A stretch of 64,000 nt of DNA, taken from Eretmocerus hayati (Eukaryota > Arthropoda > Insecta > Hymenoptera > Aphelinidae). The DNA is taken from assembly GCA_029851415.1 (NCBI GenBank), contig CM056742.1, positions 89,952,748-90,016,747 of the forward strand, given 5' to 3'. The notes under the pieces were generated by a model. It was not told the DNA's origin. It did no database searches and saw nothing but the letters and a program-made list of their open reading frames with translations. This document shows, one piece after another, positions 22,713 through 31,152 of the stretch; the first letter of the stretch is position 1; each line of letters starts with the position of its first letter. A program made the translations under genes and the position numbers.

Positions 22713-23849
22713 CAGGAGGCCTTGTTGCCACTCTCTCCCTGGAATCGCCGGTCCAAAGAAGTTCGCAAGAGGAATGTCCTGCAGGTAGTAACCTCTCTTG
22801 CCTCCGTCTAAACATAAGAAAGAAAGAGTTGCGAACGTGTCAGCGAGATGGGAGATTTTGTACTTCTAGTTATTTACAAAAAAAATTCTGTAATTCCACT
22901 CTATTTCTAGAGTAACTTCTAGATAATATCAATTTCTTGTTGAACATTGACTTCTACTTCTAATTTCTAATCCATCCTCCAAGTTTAGCTTCTATTTATT
23001 GACTTCAAAGATTTCGGTACTTGGAGGGTGCGAGATCTGGTTTTACTTCTAAATTCAATGATCAATTGATATTCAAGATCTCAATAACGAGTTACCCTGG
23101 AACGCGCGTCCAGCCATGTAGCCTGTGGCTTGATATTGTTCGATACCGAGATCGACCACACTTTCAGGCAGATAGTCCCTCAGATGAACTGGTAAATTTA
23201 TCGGAGGAGTATTGCCTCTCACAAGTCGTCCACCCCCTTGACTGTAGCCAATAGACTGTAAATTTCAATGACGACGTTCCAATTACATATATGTATAAGG
23301 TTAAGATATCCACCTGCATGTACAACATAACAGAGGTTATCAAAACTAAGTGTGAAATTTCCGAGAAAAATACTCCCCGCATACGTGCTCCCTCCCACTC
23401 TGTCTAGCCGTACGACGGACAAGCCATTTTGCGTGGTAGGGGCTATCGCACACGCATACGGTTCGTACAAATCCGAAGATATAACACACGCGGGGGCATA
23501 GCTTAATTGCACGAACATCAATGCAATTTCGCCGAAGCACCCGGGTAACTCAATTTTGTGCATACGGCACTGCTCTCATCGTCCCGATTCTGCGCTGCAC
23601 TCATCTAGTACGTCTAGACATAAAGAGAGGGAAAAGAGGTGAGAAAAAAAAATAACCTCAATATATTTATTACTGCCATCAAATTTTCCGACCCCAGCGC
23701 ACACTTGTCGTTGGATTTTCCAGCTTCTAAAAGTAGTAATCGATTTATTTACTCCAGAAGCGTCTAACTCACGAACACATCAACCCAACCTTTATCGAGA
23801 ATTCAATAGCATGTCTAAACTCGAATTCCACGAAGAAGAGAGAGAGAGA
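22713..23849 (-). other. copia leader, part near gag
   Basis: Non-coding apart from the possible gag extension to 22807. Between 22860 and 23050 it is packed with CTTCTA-type words (plus reading), continuing the pattern in the coding part. Nothing else is recognised in 23100-23849. Confidence 0.45.
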
Positions 23850-24249
23850 GAGATTGTAGATTGTAGATTGGTTTTATTTTTGGTACCTTGGGGTATAACC
23901 CTATCTGGTACAAATGGCAAAGTTCAGATTACATAATAATATAAAATATCTTAGATGAGTATAGAAAATAGATCTCATTATCAAATTCTTGCGCAGTTGA
24001 TATTGCTAATGTCCTAGTTTGGTCGAGAGATATAATATGATGGTTAGAATGTACATAGAAAGTTTACAAACAAATATTGAAAAATGCAGAATCACACATT
24101 AAGGAAGAATAAAACGAACAACTGGTATGAGAATATGAATAAGCCTTCACTATTTTCATGTTACTGCAGAAATCTGGAATCATTATTAGATAGAAAAATA
24201 TTAGATAGAGAAAAAACCAAGTGAAGAGCATAGGAACATGAGATGTTAC

Positions 24250-25074
24250 TCAGGAAACAATTTTGTGTCGAGATTGAAAATTGACGAGATCGACTTCTGA
24301 GAAAATCGGGATAAGTGGCCCATTTCTCGAGGGTCTCATGCATACAATGAGATTCTTTATTACTGGTTTTAGCATTTTGAAGCGAACACTAGCTAAGTGT
24401 GCTTTTTTAAAAAGATTATGTACTTCTTTGGGCCACAATGGGCTACAAGCAATTTTCGAATCATTTTCGAGGCCAAAAATATCTCGCACAGATTTCTTTT
24501 CTAATCGAGTTGAGTTTGAGATGATTTTATCTCGAATGGTCGTTGATGACAGTTGTATGACAATGGATTGAGAATCTATATCGTTCATTTGATCAGAATT
24601 CGTGTTTGAAGTGGAGGTTGGTGGATATTTATTGTGAAAACGAGGACCTTTCCATTCTCTAATATTTATCACAGAATTTCGAAGTTCTGGTTGATCCATA
24701 GCATCAAAAACTTTTCCGACAATCTCAGTTTTCAGAAGATTTAAATCACGAGGAATGTCTGAAAGGATCATCTCAGCTGAATCTACTATTGTTGATAGAT
24801 GAGACAATTGAGAGAAATTTTGACGAATCTCAGAGATATCATTTTCAACTGCAGTAATCCGTTTGGCCATTCTGTTTTCAATTTCGTTCAATTTAAAGAG
24901 AATTTTCTCTTGAGAAGCATTGAAATGAGAAATAAAGAGTTTGAAATAAATGGGCATGTCACCTGCATGATCAGCAATCTCTGAGCTATTCTTAGTATTA
25001 CTTAAATCACTTGAGTTACACGAAGTCAGTTGATCTTGTTGAGGGGAACTTGCTGCAGTGAAATTTGGTGCCAT
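24250..25074 (-). CDS. ORF1 protein of the deleted non-LTR element
   Basis: 274 residues, uninterrupted, ATG at 25074. A Ser/Asn/Gln-rich start is followed by a helical, probably coiled-coil stretch (about residues 45-125, heptad-like with EKILFKLNEIENRM). A C-terminal nucleic-acid-binding-type domain follows, with VIQLSSTTIRDKII and LIVCMRPSRNGPLIPI near the end. The layout matches ORF1 of CR1/Jockey elements, which coat the element RNA, and the C-terminal pattern is distantly like that of the CR1 copies at 56372 and 61732. No zinc finger is seen. The assignment is by pattern only. Confidence 0.55.
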   Translation of the reverse strand: MAPNFTAASSPQQDQLTSCNSSDLSNTKNSSEIADHAGDMPIYFKLFISHFNASQEKILFKLNEIENRMAKRITAVENDISEIRQNFSQLSHLSTIVDSAEMILSDIPRDLNLLKTEIVGKVFDAMDQPELRNSVINIREWKGPRFHNKYPPTSTSNTNSDQMNDIDSQSIVIQLSSTTIRDKIISNSTRLEKKSVRDIFGLENDSKIACSPLWPKEVHNLFKKAHLASVRFKMLKPVIKNLIVCMRPSRNGPLIPIFSEVDLVNFQSRHKIVS

Positions 25075-25476
25075 AATTTGTAGTATAATGATGGTTGCAA
25101 CACAAGATGGAATCAGCTGTCAGGCTCGTGTTTGGAAAGAGCGTTTTGCGTGGATCACGTGTGGATCGGGCTTCAGAATCGGTAAGGCAGAGGTCTAGTA
25201 GACTGCTGACATCGAGCGGCTGATGATAGAAGCTCGAAGATTCGTCAGATCGACAGATCAAGCACTGGGTAGTATAACCTCCAAGTGCAAAACGTGCCAG
25301 TGGAATATCAGGTGAAATTCTCGCAAGATGCACAGATCTACAGGAATTTATAGATCATGTGGAAGCTTGCGGGATTTGGCGTGCAAGAATCTGTAAAATA
25401 AAAGCCCGGAGGCAACTTGCGGCAGAGAAAGATGACGAAATACGGAGAGACAGTGTGAAGAACGTGTGATGAGACT

Positions 25477-25480
<4 letters not shown>

Positions 25481-25512
<32 letters not shown>
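25481..25512. repeat. (GA)n microsatellite
   Basis: About 16 uninterrupted GA units within the copia leader, at the presumed 5' side of the deleted non-LTR element. Confidence 0.95.
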
Positions 25513-25514
<2 letters not shown>

Positions 25515-25986
25515 AGTTTGCCGCCGAGTATGCACGCGCGCGCGCCCTCTCTCCCTCCGAATTCTTGGAATCTCGTGTTCGAGCGTCTGCCGGTTGTATT
25601 CCTCGAACACTGACTTTTCACCTCCTAGGATAAGAAAATTTGTTGCGAGTCATTCGGGTGACCTCGCTGCTCGACGATTCCCGGTGATCGTCATCATCTA
25701 GGTACGCGAGTCCTGATGAGTGCGATGCCGGTATGTCGGCCGCGTACGAGCTCCTAAGCTTCTAGGTATGCTGGCTTCGGTGCCAATAACTGCACACATG
25801 CGTTTTCGCATCGAAGATTCTCAATCCGACGCGGCTTCGCGACACTTCCCGCACTTTTATTTTCAGCACCTACCTCTAACTCTGCCGTCCTGGAGAGGCT
25901 CCTGACCCTGGGGCGATCATGCCGACCCGCTCTTCGGGCTGAGGACCTGGAGCGATGTGCAGTTTCCCCGCTACGGTTTTCTGCAC
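25513..25986 (-). other. copia leader, part near the primer site
   Basis: GC-richer non-coding segment directly downstream (minus strand) of the primer site. One CTTCTAG word lies near 25759. No gene was recognised. Confidence 0.4.
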
Positions 25987-26006
25987 GGCGTGAGGGCTCC
26001 ATAACC
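25987..26006 (-). other. copia primer-binding site, half-tRNA(iMet)-like
   Basis: On the minus strand GGTTATGG follows the 5' LTR directly. Drosophila copia is known to prime from the inside of initiator-Met tRNA, next to the anticodon, not from its 3' end. The first eight bases fit that mode, but the following GAGCCC-type sequence diverges. Assignment is therefore tentative. Confidence 0.5.
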
Positions 26007-26382
26007 TGTAGAAGTCTCGGCGCCGGGTTCACTCGAATGAAACAAACTCTTTTGTGAGAAAAGAGACGCGTTCACTCGCGAGAATTATTGTTCACAATTA
26101 GCGAATAATCTAGTCTTCTAGATATAAAATAAGTATAATAGTACGTTGATAAAGTAAGTCGAAAAGTCCACACACAAGTAAAAGTATCAAAAACGCTGGT
26201 CGATATAAAACGTAGAGCAAGGTGTTCTCTGTGTCGATAGCCACAAGCAACTAACTGCAGAGTTAGAGAGCGTCGAACATACGGAACGCTGATACTTCCA
26301 GCCACCGCAAGGGAGCGCATCAGGACAGCGCGACGGCGAGCAAGACACAAGCTAGATAGCCTCCGCAGCAGAGATCTCAACA
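26007..26382 (-). repeat. copia 5' LTR
   Basis: 376 bp, near-identical to 12752-13127. The minus-strand start TGTTGAGATCTC abuts AATTC (26383-26387), the right copy of the target duplication, which lies inside the gypsy integrase reading frame. Confidence 0.95.
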
Positions 26383-26387
26383 AATTC

Positions 26388-27372
26388 AACAGGGGTGTAA
26401 CCCGTTGTATCATGATGGATTTCATTAATTATATTTTGGATGATATCCAAATATTGGAACCAGGAAGTATGTTTTTCATTTAAGAAGGTTCTCAGAAAAC
26501 GTCCTAGTTCTCTGTGTACCCTCTCGACTGAATTTGAATTTGGATGTTTTACAGAAGAGAAGACTAACGAGATTTGTTCTTGCTCCAGTTTTTTAATCCA
26601 AGTTTCTGAGGTAAATTAGGCACCATGATCGCAAAGTATTTTCTCAGGTTTCCCAAAATTGGGAATGTATTCTTTGAAAATTTTGTTTATCACGGTTATT
26701 GTATTGGCTTTCTTGACAGGATAAAGTACCACGAATTTGCTGAAAGCGTCTATGGTACTAATGACGTATTTCACGCCCCCCCCCGTTGACGTGGGTAAAG
26801 GGCCCCAGAAGTCGATGCACAACAGCTCTCCTGGTTTATGTGTTATTATCGGCTGGAAAACTGAATGATAGGCGTTTGTGTTGTATTTCACTCTTTGACA
26901 GATATCACAAACACGAATTTGGTTCTTCACAAGTTTTTTCAAGGACCGTGCTTAAAACAGCTCAGTCATCAATTGATACACTTTGTGAGCACCAACGTGG
27001 CCATATATTTGGTGTGTCTCCATGGCTAAATATCGAGCCACATCAAGGGGAAGAACTATTTTTTGTTCCTTTTGATTGGTGTTAATCCAGAGGACCTCAT
27101 TTCTTAAAGTTTCGTTCACAAGTTTTCGGATCTTGTGCATCGATCTTTTTTAGAATGATCAATAATTCATCGTCTTCTTTTTGGAGTACGCTGAGATTTT
27201 TTGATTTTCTACTCAACCATGTGCTGGGGTTTTCTGCAAGAGTGGAGGCGATGAGAATTTCATCTTCACTCCTCGAATTTGGTGGGTCAATCGGGCTAAG
27301 CAGATCAGCCACTACATTTTTTGGTCCGGGAATGTATTCCGGGTACAGATTATGATCTTGTATCGCCAAATT
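26388..27372 (-). pseudogene. gypsy RNase H end and integrase N-terminal/core, broken
   Basis: Includes YPEYIPGPKNVVADLLS, the usual end of the RNase H module, then the integrase zinc site (HQIYGHVGAHK with CDICQR) and the catalytic core start LLCIDFWGPLP with CDHGA. The expected final Glu region follows. Breaks: a TAG at 27373-27375 in place of a Trp, a frame change near 27120, a TAA at 26952-26954, and a TAA at 26616-26618 just after CDHGA where the family has Gln. The gene then meets the copia insertion at 26387. Integrase would join the cDNA to the host chromosome; this copy cannot make it. Confidence 0.88.
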
Positions 27373-28746
27373 CTAACGTCGCAAGCGCGCGTTTGAGAAT
27401 TTGCAGGTTTTCAAAAATGTGAGAGCCTCATGATCTGTTCTCAGAATGATCTTTTTAGCACCTCTCAGATAGGTGTCGAGCTTGCTCAGGGCCCAGACCA
27501 AACAAAGCATTTCCTTTTCACTGGTATGGTACCCCATTTCTGGGCCTTTGAGGGCCCTTGATATGAAGGTAACGACTTTTCCATCGCCATTTTCATCTAA
27601 TTGGGATAGCACAGCTCCCAGAGAATGCTGGCTCGCATCCGTACACAAGATGAAAGGTTTGGATGGGTCAGCAAATTTCAAGACAATGTTTTCAACAAAC
27701 AGGTCTTTGATTTGATTAAATGCCGCTTCACATTCTTCTGTCCATGTAAATGTGGCAACCTTTTTTAGGAGTTCCAGCAGGGGTTTTGTTTCATTTGCAA
27801 AGTTTTTAGCAAATTTTGTGTAGAAATTCACAAAGCCAAGGAAACTTTGCAGTTGTTTAACATTTTCCGGCCTTTTGAAATTTTTTATGGCCGCAATCTT
27901 ATCAGGGGTTGGTTTGAGTCCTTCCAAAGACAAAGTGTGTCCAAGGAATCTGACTTCTTCCTGCACGAAGTGGGATTTCTTGAATCCCAGGGTGAGGTTG
28001 TGTTTTTGCAGTCTCTCGAAGAGGATCTCTAGATGACAAAGATGCTCTTCGAAATCTTTTGACACGCAGACTAAATCATCCACGAAGGCTTTCAAGAAAG
28101 GATAAAGATCGCTGAGGGCAAGATTGAGACCACGTAGTAAAGCTGCCGTACTTGTACAAGTACCGAACGGAACCACACAGAATTCGTATACAGCGCTATT
28201 CAGGACGAAGCCTGTATATTTTCTGCTAGATTCCTCTAGGGGAATTTGATGAAAACTAGAAAGAAGGTCGAAGGTTGATATATACTTGATACCATGACAG
28301 TCTTGGAAAATTTCTTCGACTGCTTGAGGGGCCTCATAATCTTGAACCATTCGAGCGTTCAAATTACGAGCATCTAGGCATAACCTTATGGATCCATCAC
28401 TTTTTATTACAATGACTATCGGATTTATGTAGGTACTGTTTGACTTCCTAATTATTTTATATCTCAACAGGCGTTTGATCTCTTCTCGGACTTTTTCCCT
28501 ATAATTCATTGGAATGGGATAAGGTTTTGTGTAGAAAGGCTTATTGTCTCTGAGCGTCATTTCATGCTCGTAGATTTTCAGAAGACCAGGAGATTTTCGG
28601 AAAACTACACGGTGCTTTTGTATAAGCCTGCGTAGTCTAGCTTTTTGTTGCCGATTTAACGTTGTGCATTCTCTAAGTTTTCCCTCAATCTCTTCATCTG
28701 AAATTTCTTCCGAAGACTCAGAATAATGGCAGCTCCATATGAGCAA
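27373..28746 (-). pseudogene. gypsy reverse transcriptase and RNase H
   Basis: A 457-codon open stretch has the Ty3/gypsy RT blocks: RLCLDARNLN, YISTFDLLSSFHQIPL, the catalytic FVDDLVCVS (near 28085), RFLGHTLSLEG and FLGFVNFYTKF. RNase H motifs follow: LCTDASQHSLGAVLSQ, SEKEMLCLVWAL and RTDHEALTFL. FVDD in place of YVDD is a common variant in this group. The stop at 27373-27375 cuts the module off from its own C-terminus. It overlaps the protease frame by about 90 bases in another frame. Confidence 0.95.
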
Positions 28747-29319
28747 CTACCCACGAAAAATGAGTTCACCCCCTTTGAGGGTGACTCGGGGTTCGTGTCT
28801 ACTGCTAATTTCAAGCAGGACGATTCCTCATCTAGTGTGAACGAATCGACATAAGGAATTGTTTCGACTTTTTTGTCGATTTTAAATGTTAATTCTTCAG
28901 TCTCCGTATTCATATTCATTTTCAAGCCTTTCTGAGCATCATATCCCAATATGCAGTCCTTCGTGAGTTTTGGAACCACAATAAATATGAGAGAGAAAAC
29001 CAGAGATCCAATCTGAGTAGTCATCAGGCATTGGTATTTTATACGAGTGGACTTTTGTCCGGTGGCTCCGCGGATTATCTTTCCGGAGATTGGGAGAGTT
29101 GGACAGATTTTGGAAACGTCCTGATGTAGCAAATAGAAGTCTTCCGAGATGCAAGTGACTTCACTGCCAGAATCCACAAGGGTACTGATATCAATACTTC
29201 GATCTTCTTAACAATTTCGGGGCACCTGTGCTTTACACAATTTTCCCCTGGTGGCTCGATATCGTAGAGGAGATCCCCTCGGGGATCATTATGAATCGAC
29301 CTCATGTTGATTTCTCCAG
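28656..29319 (-). pseudogene. gypsy protease and flanking pol start
   Basis: The retropepsin active site DSGSEVTCIS is at about 29175-29146, and the flap/C-terminal GYDAQKGLKM lies near 28930. The frame upstream (29075-29305, including HNDPRGDLLYDIEPPG) differs by one from the protease frame, so a frame change occurs near 29190. Whether part of this mirrors a genuine gag-pol shift is uncertain, but two changes in this short stretch point to decay. The protease would process Gag and Pol. Confidence 0.8.
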
Positions 29320-29349
29320 TTGCGTGTTGCTGCGTGGACGAACATGCAA

Positions 29350-30738
29350 TTATCGGGAGTTTTCCGAGTTTTGAATATCCTCAAATAGGCTGAGGACATC
29401 AACGTCCTCATCGTAGTTCTTTGCCGCAGCCTTGGCCAATTTCTCAGCCTCTTTAGCCTCAGGAGGCTTTTGAGTCCTAGGCTTGGGCTTTGGTTTTTGG
29501 GGTGGATTTTTAAGATCTTTTCCAGTGGTGCTCGAACTCAAACTTCGAGTTTGCCACTCTTGAGGCCTCTTCTTTTCGTCTGATTGATTCGATTGTTGCT
29601 GAGCGCGTTTTGTCCTGGCTCGTGCGTCATCATTATCAAAATCAGCGAGAGTATTGAAGGAAGCACTTTTTGATTTGTCGGCACTACCACGAATGGCTGC
29701 CCTTACTTCTCTTTCAAAATGTTGACATAGTTGATTTACAATGTCGGTATCATCTCGCGTCTCGTCTAACTCGAGAGCGATGTTAAATAGTTCAATGGCA
29801 TATTCTACACGGGATTTTTTCCCGTTGGAATAGTATTTTCCAAATTCAAGTTTCTGCTTCATGGAACGCTTTACGTTTCCGTTCCAGAATTGCTCTTTGA
29901 ATCTGATTTCAAATTCGTCGAGAGAGACGATTTCTTCTTCATGTAGACGGAACCAGCCAATAGCTGTCCCCCGTAGAGATTCAGAAATTAATACAGAGAG
30001 CTCTTGCTCATCCAAGGCCATGGTTTCCACGTACCTGCGAAAATCTCGCAAAAAACGTACCGGTCTTTCTCCTAATTCTCCTTTAAAAATAGGAGAAGGT
30101 AATTCCAATTTCCTAGTTATGGGTTCTGAGAAACCCATCGATTGTCTTTTTACATCTTTGAGCTGCTTGGAGATTTCTAACTGTCTCTCCCCAATGTCTT
30201 TCATGGCCTGTTGACCAAAAGTAACATCTTTTTCCAAATCCGCGATGGTCTCATTTCTTAATTCCACCACGAATCTGTTGAGTTCGTCCTTTTCTCTTCC
30301 CAGGATTTGGATCTTTCCGTTCAACTTTACAAGGGTGTCTTTGAAAGCTTTATTTTCTTGTCGCAAAAAGGCATTTCCTTCAGAAATTTCTTTCAATCTC
30401 CCCAAAATGGAATCAAATTTTTGATGAAATTCATCTTTCTCCTTAATGAGACTTTCTAAAGTTTTAGTGCTACTCTCGTTTTCTTTTACAAGATTCTTTA
30501 TTTCGGATAGTACATCGTGTGATTTTTCGAGGTTATTTGATCTATTGAACAGCTGGGCTTGTTCATCATCCAGTATTTTCAACTCATCAGTAACAGCCCT
30601 TGTCCATGCTCGAGTGTTTTCTTGTGTATCGTCGACTCCGTCTACCGGGTTCTTAATGCGCTCTAGTATTGCTTGAGCTGATACATCAGCTCTGTCATCG
30701 TCCGCGATTGATCGCCGTGAAGTAGACATTTCGAACAC
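29350..30738 (-). CDS. gypsy gag, capsid-type protein
   Basis: 462 residues with no interruption, ATG at 30738. The N-terminal half is strongly helical and acidic/basic (about residues 40-200, probable coiled coil). The retrotransposon-gag domain follows at about residues 205-350, with RFLRDFRRYVETM, IGWFRLHEEEIVSLDEFEIRF and QKLEFGKYY. The tail is Lys/Pro-rich (KPKPKPRTQKPPEAKEAEKL) and then acidic. No CCHC knuckle is present; the basic tail may replace it in RNA binding (inference). It forms the intracellular particle shell. It is the only intact ORF of the original gypsy set. Confidence 0.88.
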   Translation of the reverse strand: MFEMSTSRRSIADDDRADVSAQAILERIKNPVDGVDDTQENTRAWTRAVTDELKILDDEQAQLFNRSNNLEKSHDVLSEIKNLVKENESSTKTLESLIKEKDEFHQKFDSILGRLKEISEGNAFLRQENKAFKDTLVKLNGKIQILGREKDELNRFVVELRNETIADLEKDVTFGQQAMKDIGERQLEISKQLKDVKRQSMGFSEPITRKLELPSPIFKGELGERPVRFLRDFRRYVETMALDEQELSVLISESLRGTAIGWFRLHEEEIVSLDEFEIRFKEQFWNGNVKRSMKQKLEFGKYYSNGKKSRVEYAIELFNIALELDETRDDTDIVNQLCQHFEREVRAAIRGSADKSKSASFNTLADFDNDDARARTKRAQQQSNQSDEKKRPQEWQTRSLSSSTTGKDLKNPPQKPKPKPRTQKPPEAKEAEKLAKAAAKNYDEDVDVLSLFEDIQNSENSR

Positions 30739-31128
30739 TTTCGAGTATGTTTGGTTGTCAACTGACTGGGGCCGTTTTCTGAACCAAATGAGTTTGGATG
30801 AATTTTTTAACTTTAAATTTGAGAATCGAATTGCATTTAATTAGTAATGCATTATTATGATTAGATATGTTCGAAAAAATGATAGTATGTAATTAAAAAT
30901 TTTCAGTGTCCGGGAATCGAACCCCGGGCTACCGCGTGGGAGTCCGGTATGCTGGCCACTAGACCAGTGAGCTTGTTGCCTGCGAGCGAGCTAAACGCGC
31001 TCTATAACAGGCGAAGTGGGGGCAATGCTCGATTGTACGAGCGAATGTCATACCACAGCGGCTAAACGCGCTATTGTGGGGAAGTGGAAACAGAATAGTC
31101 CATATCTCTGTATGCACTCGCATACTCG
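30739..31128 (-). other. gypsy leader between primer site and gag
   Basis: Untranslated leader of about 390 bp. It holds the tRNA-like segment (30901-30972) and a duplicated GCTAAACGCGCT word (about 30990 and 31061). Packaging signals usually lie in this region. Confidence 0.6.
30898..30972 (-). ncRNA. tRNA-like segment with Pol III boxes in the gypsy leader
   Basis: The minus strand reads a tRNA A-box-like TGGTCTAGTGG, a near-anticodon stretch with CTCCCAC, a perfect B box GGTTCGATTCC, and after the 3' side a TTTTT run (about 30895-30900), which is a Pol III terminator. The D and T regions look like tRNA-Glu or tRNA-Gly. The cloverleaf is imperfect: the acceptor arms do not pair well and the T stem has a mismatch. 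I therefore call it tRNA-like or a pseudogene, not a functional tRNA. It could be a SINE head or a captured tRNA. Confidence 0.6.
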
Positions 31129-31150
31129 TCAAGTCCCTGTCTGGGCGCCA
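31129..31150 (-). other. gypsy primer-binding site, tRNA-Lys type
   Basis: Two bases inside the 5' LTR the minus strand reads TGGCGCCCAGACAGGGACTT. This is complementary to the 3' end of a tRNA-Lys(UUU)-like molecule with CCA. Lys priming is well known in Ty3/gypsy elements of animals and in retroviruses. One base differs from the commonest Lys site. Confidence 0.85.
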
Positions 31151-31152
31151 TA

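Larger units (their letters stand above)
23850..25512 (-). mobile_element. CR1/Jockey-type non-LTR element with ORF2 deleted
   Basis: Minus strand: a (GA/CT)n tract (25481-25512) and a 5' region, ORF1 (24250-25074), then only about 400 bp before a 3' end. That end shows AATAAAA, tandem TACAATC units and a CT run near 23844-23890. A 3' tail of short tandem repeats and no poly(A) is usual for CR1/L2-type elements. The whole EN-RT gene is missing, so this is an internally deleted copy that must depend on a relative. The 5' limit is uncertain. It lies in the copia leader, so it is either a later insertion or a captured piece. Confidence 0.55.
12752..26382 (-). mobile_element. Ty1/copia LTR retrotransposon, full length, itself carrying insertions
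   Basis: LTRs of 376 bp (12752-13127 and 26007-26382) start TGTTGAGA and end TTCTACA on the minus strand, differ at only a few positions, and are flanked by AATTC. Gene order on the minus strand is gag with zinc knuckles, protease, integrase, RT, RNase H, which is the copia order. A GA-rich polypurine tract precedes the 3' LTR and a GGTTATGG primer-site start follows the 5' LTR. The 13.6 kb span includes a 4.3 kb foldback-like insert (17146-21441) and a deleted CR1-type element in the leader. A stop in gag and a frame change in pol show it is inactive. Near-identical LTRs suggest a younger insertion than the gypsy host. Confidence 0.95.

Noticed and set aside
25481..25512. CRISPR-like or regulatory significance of short repeats such as the GA run
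   Set aside because: It is a simple microsatellite, and the context is eukaryotic. No CRISPR-type repeat/spacer pattern exists anywhere in the window.
30898..30972. A functional tRNA gene (Glu or Gly)
   Set aside because: The A and B boxes are good, but the acceptor arms do not pair and the T stem has a mismatch. It is reported as tRNA-like only.
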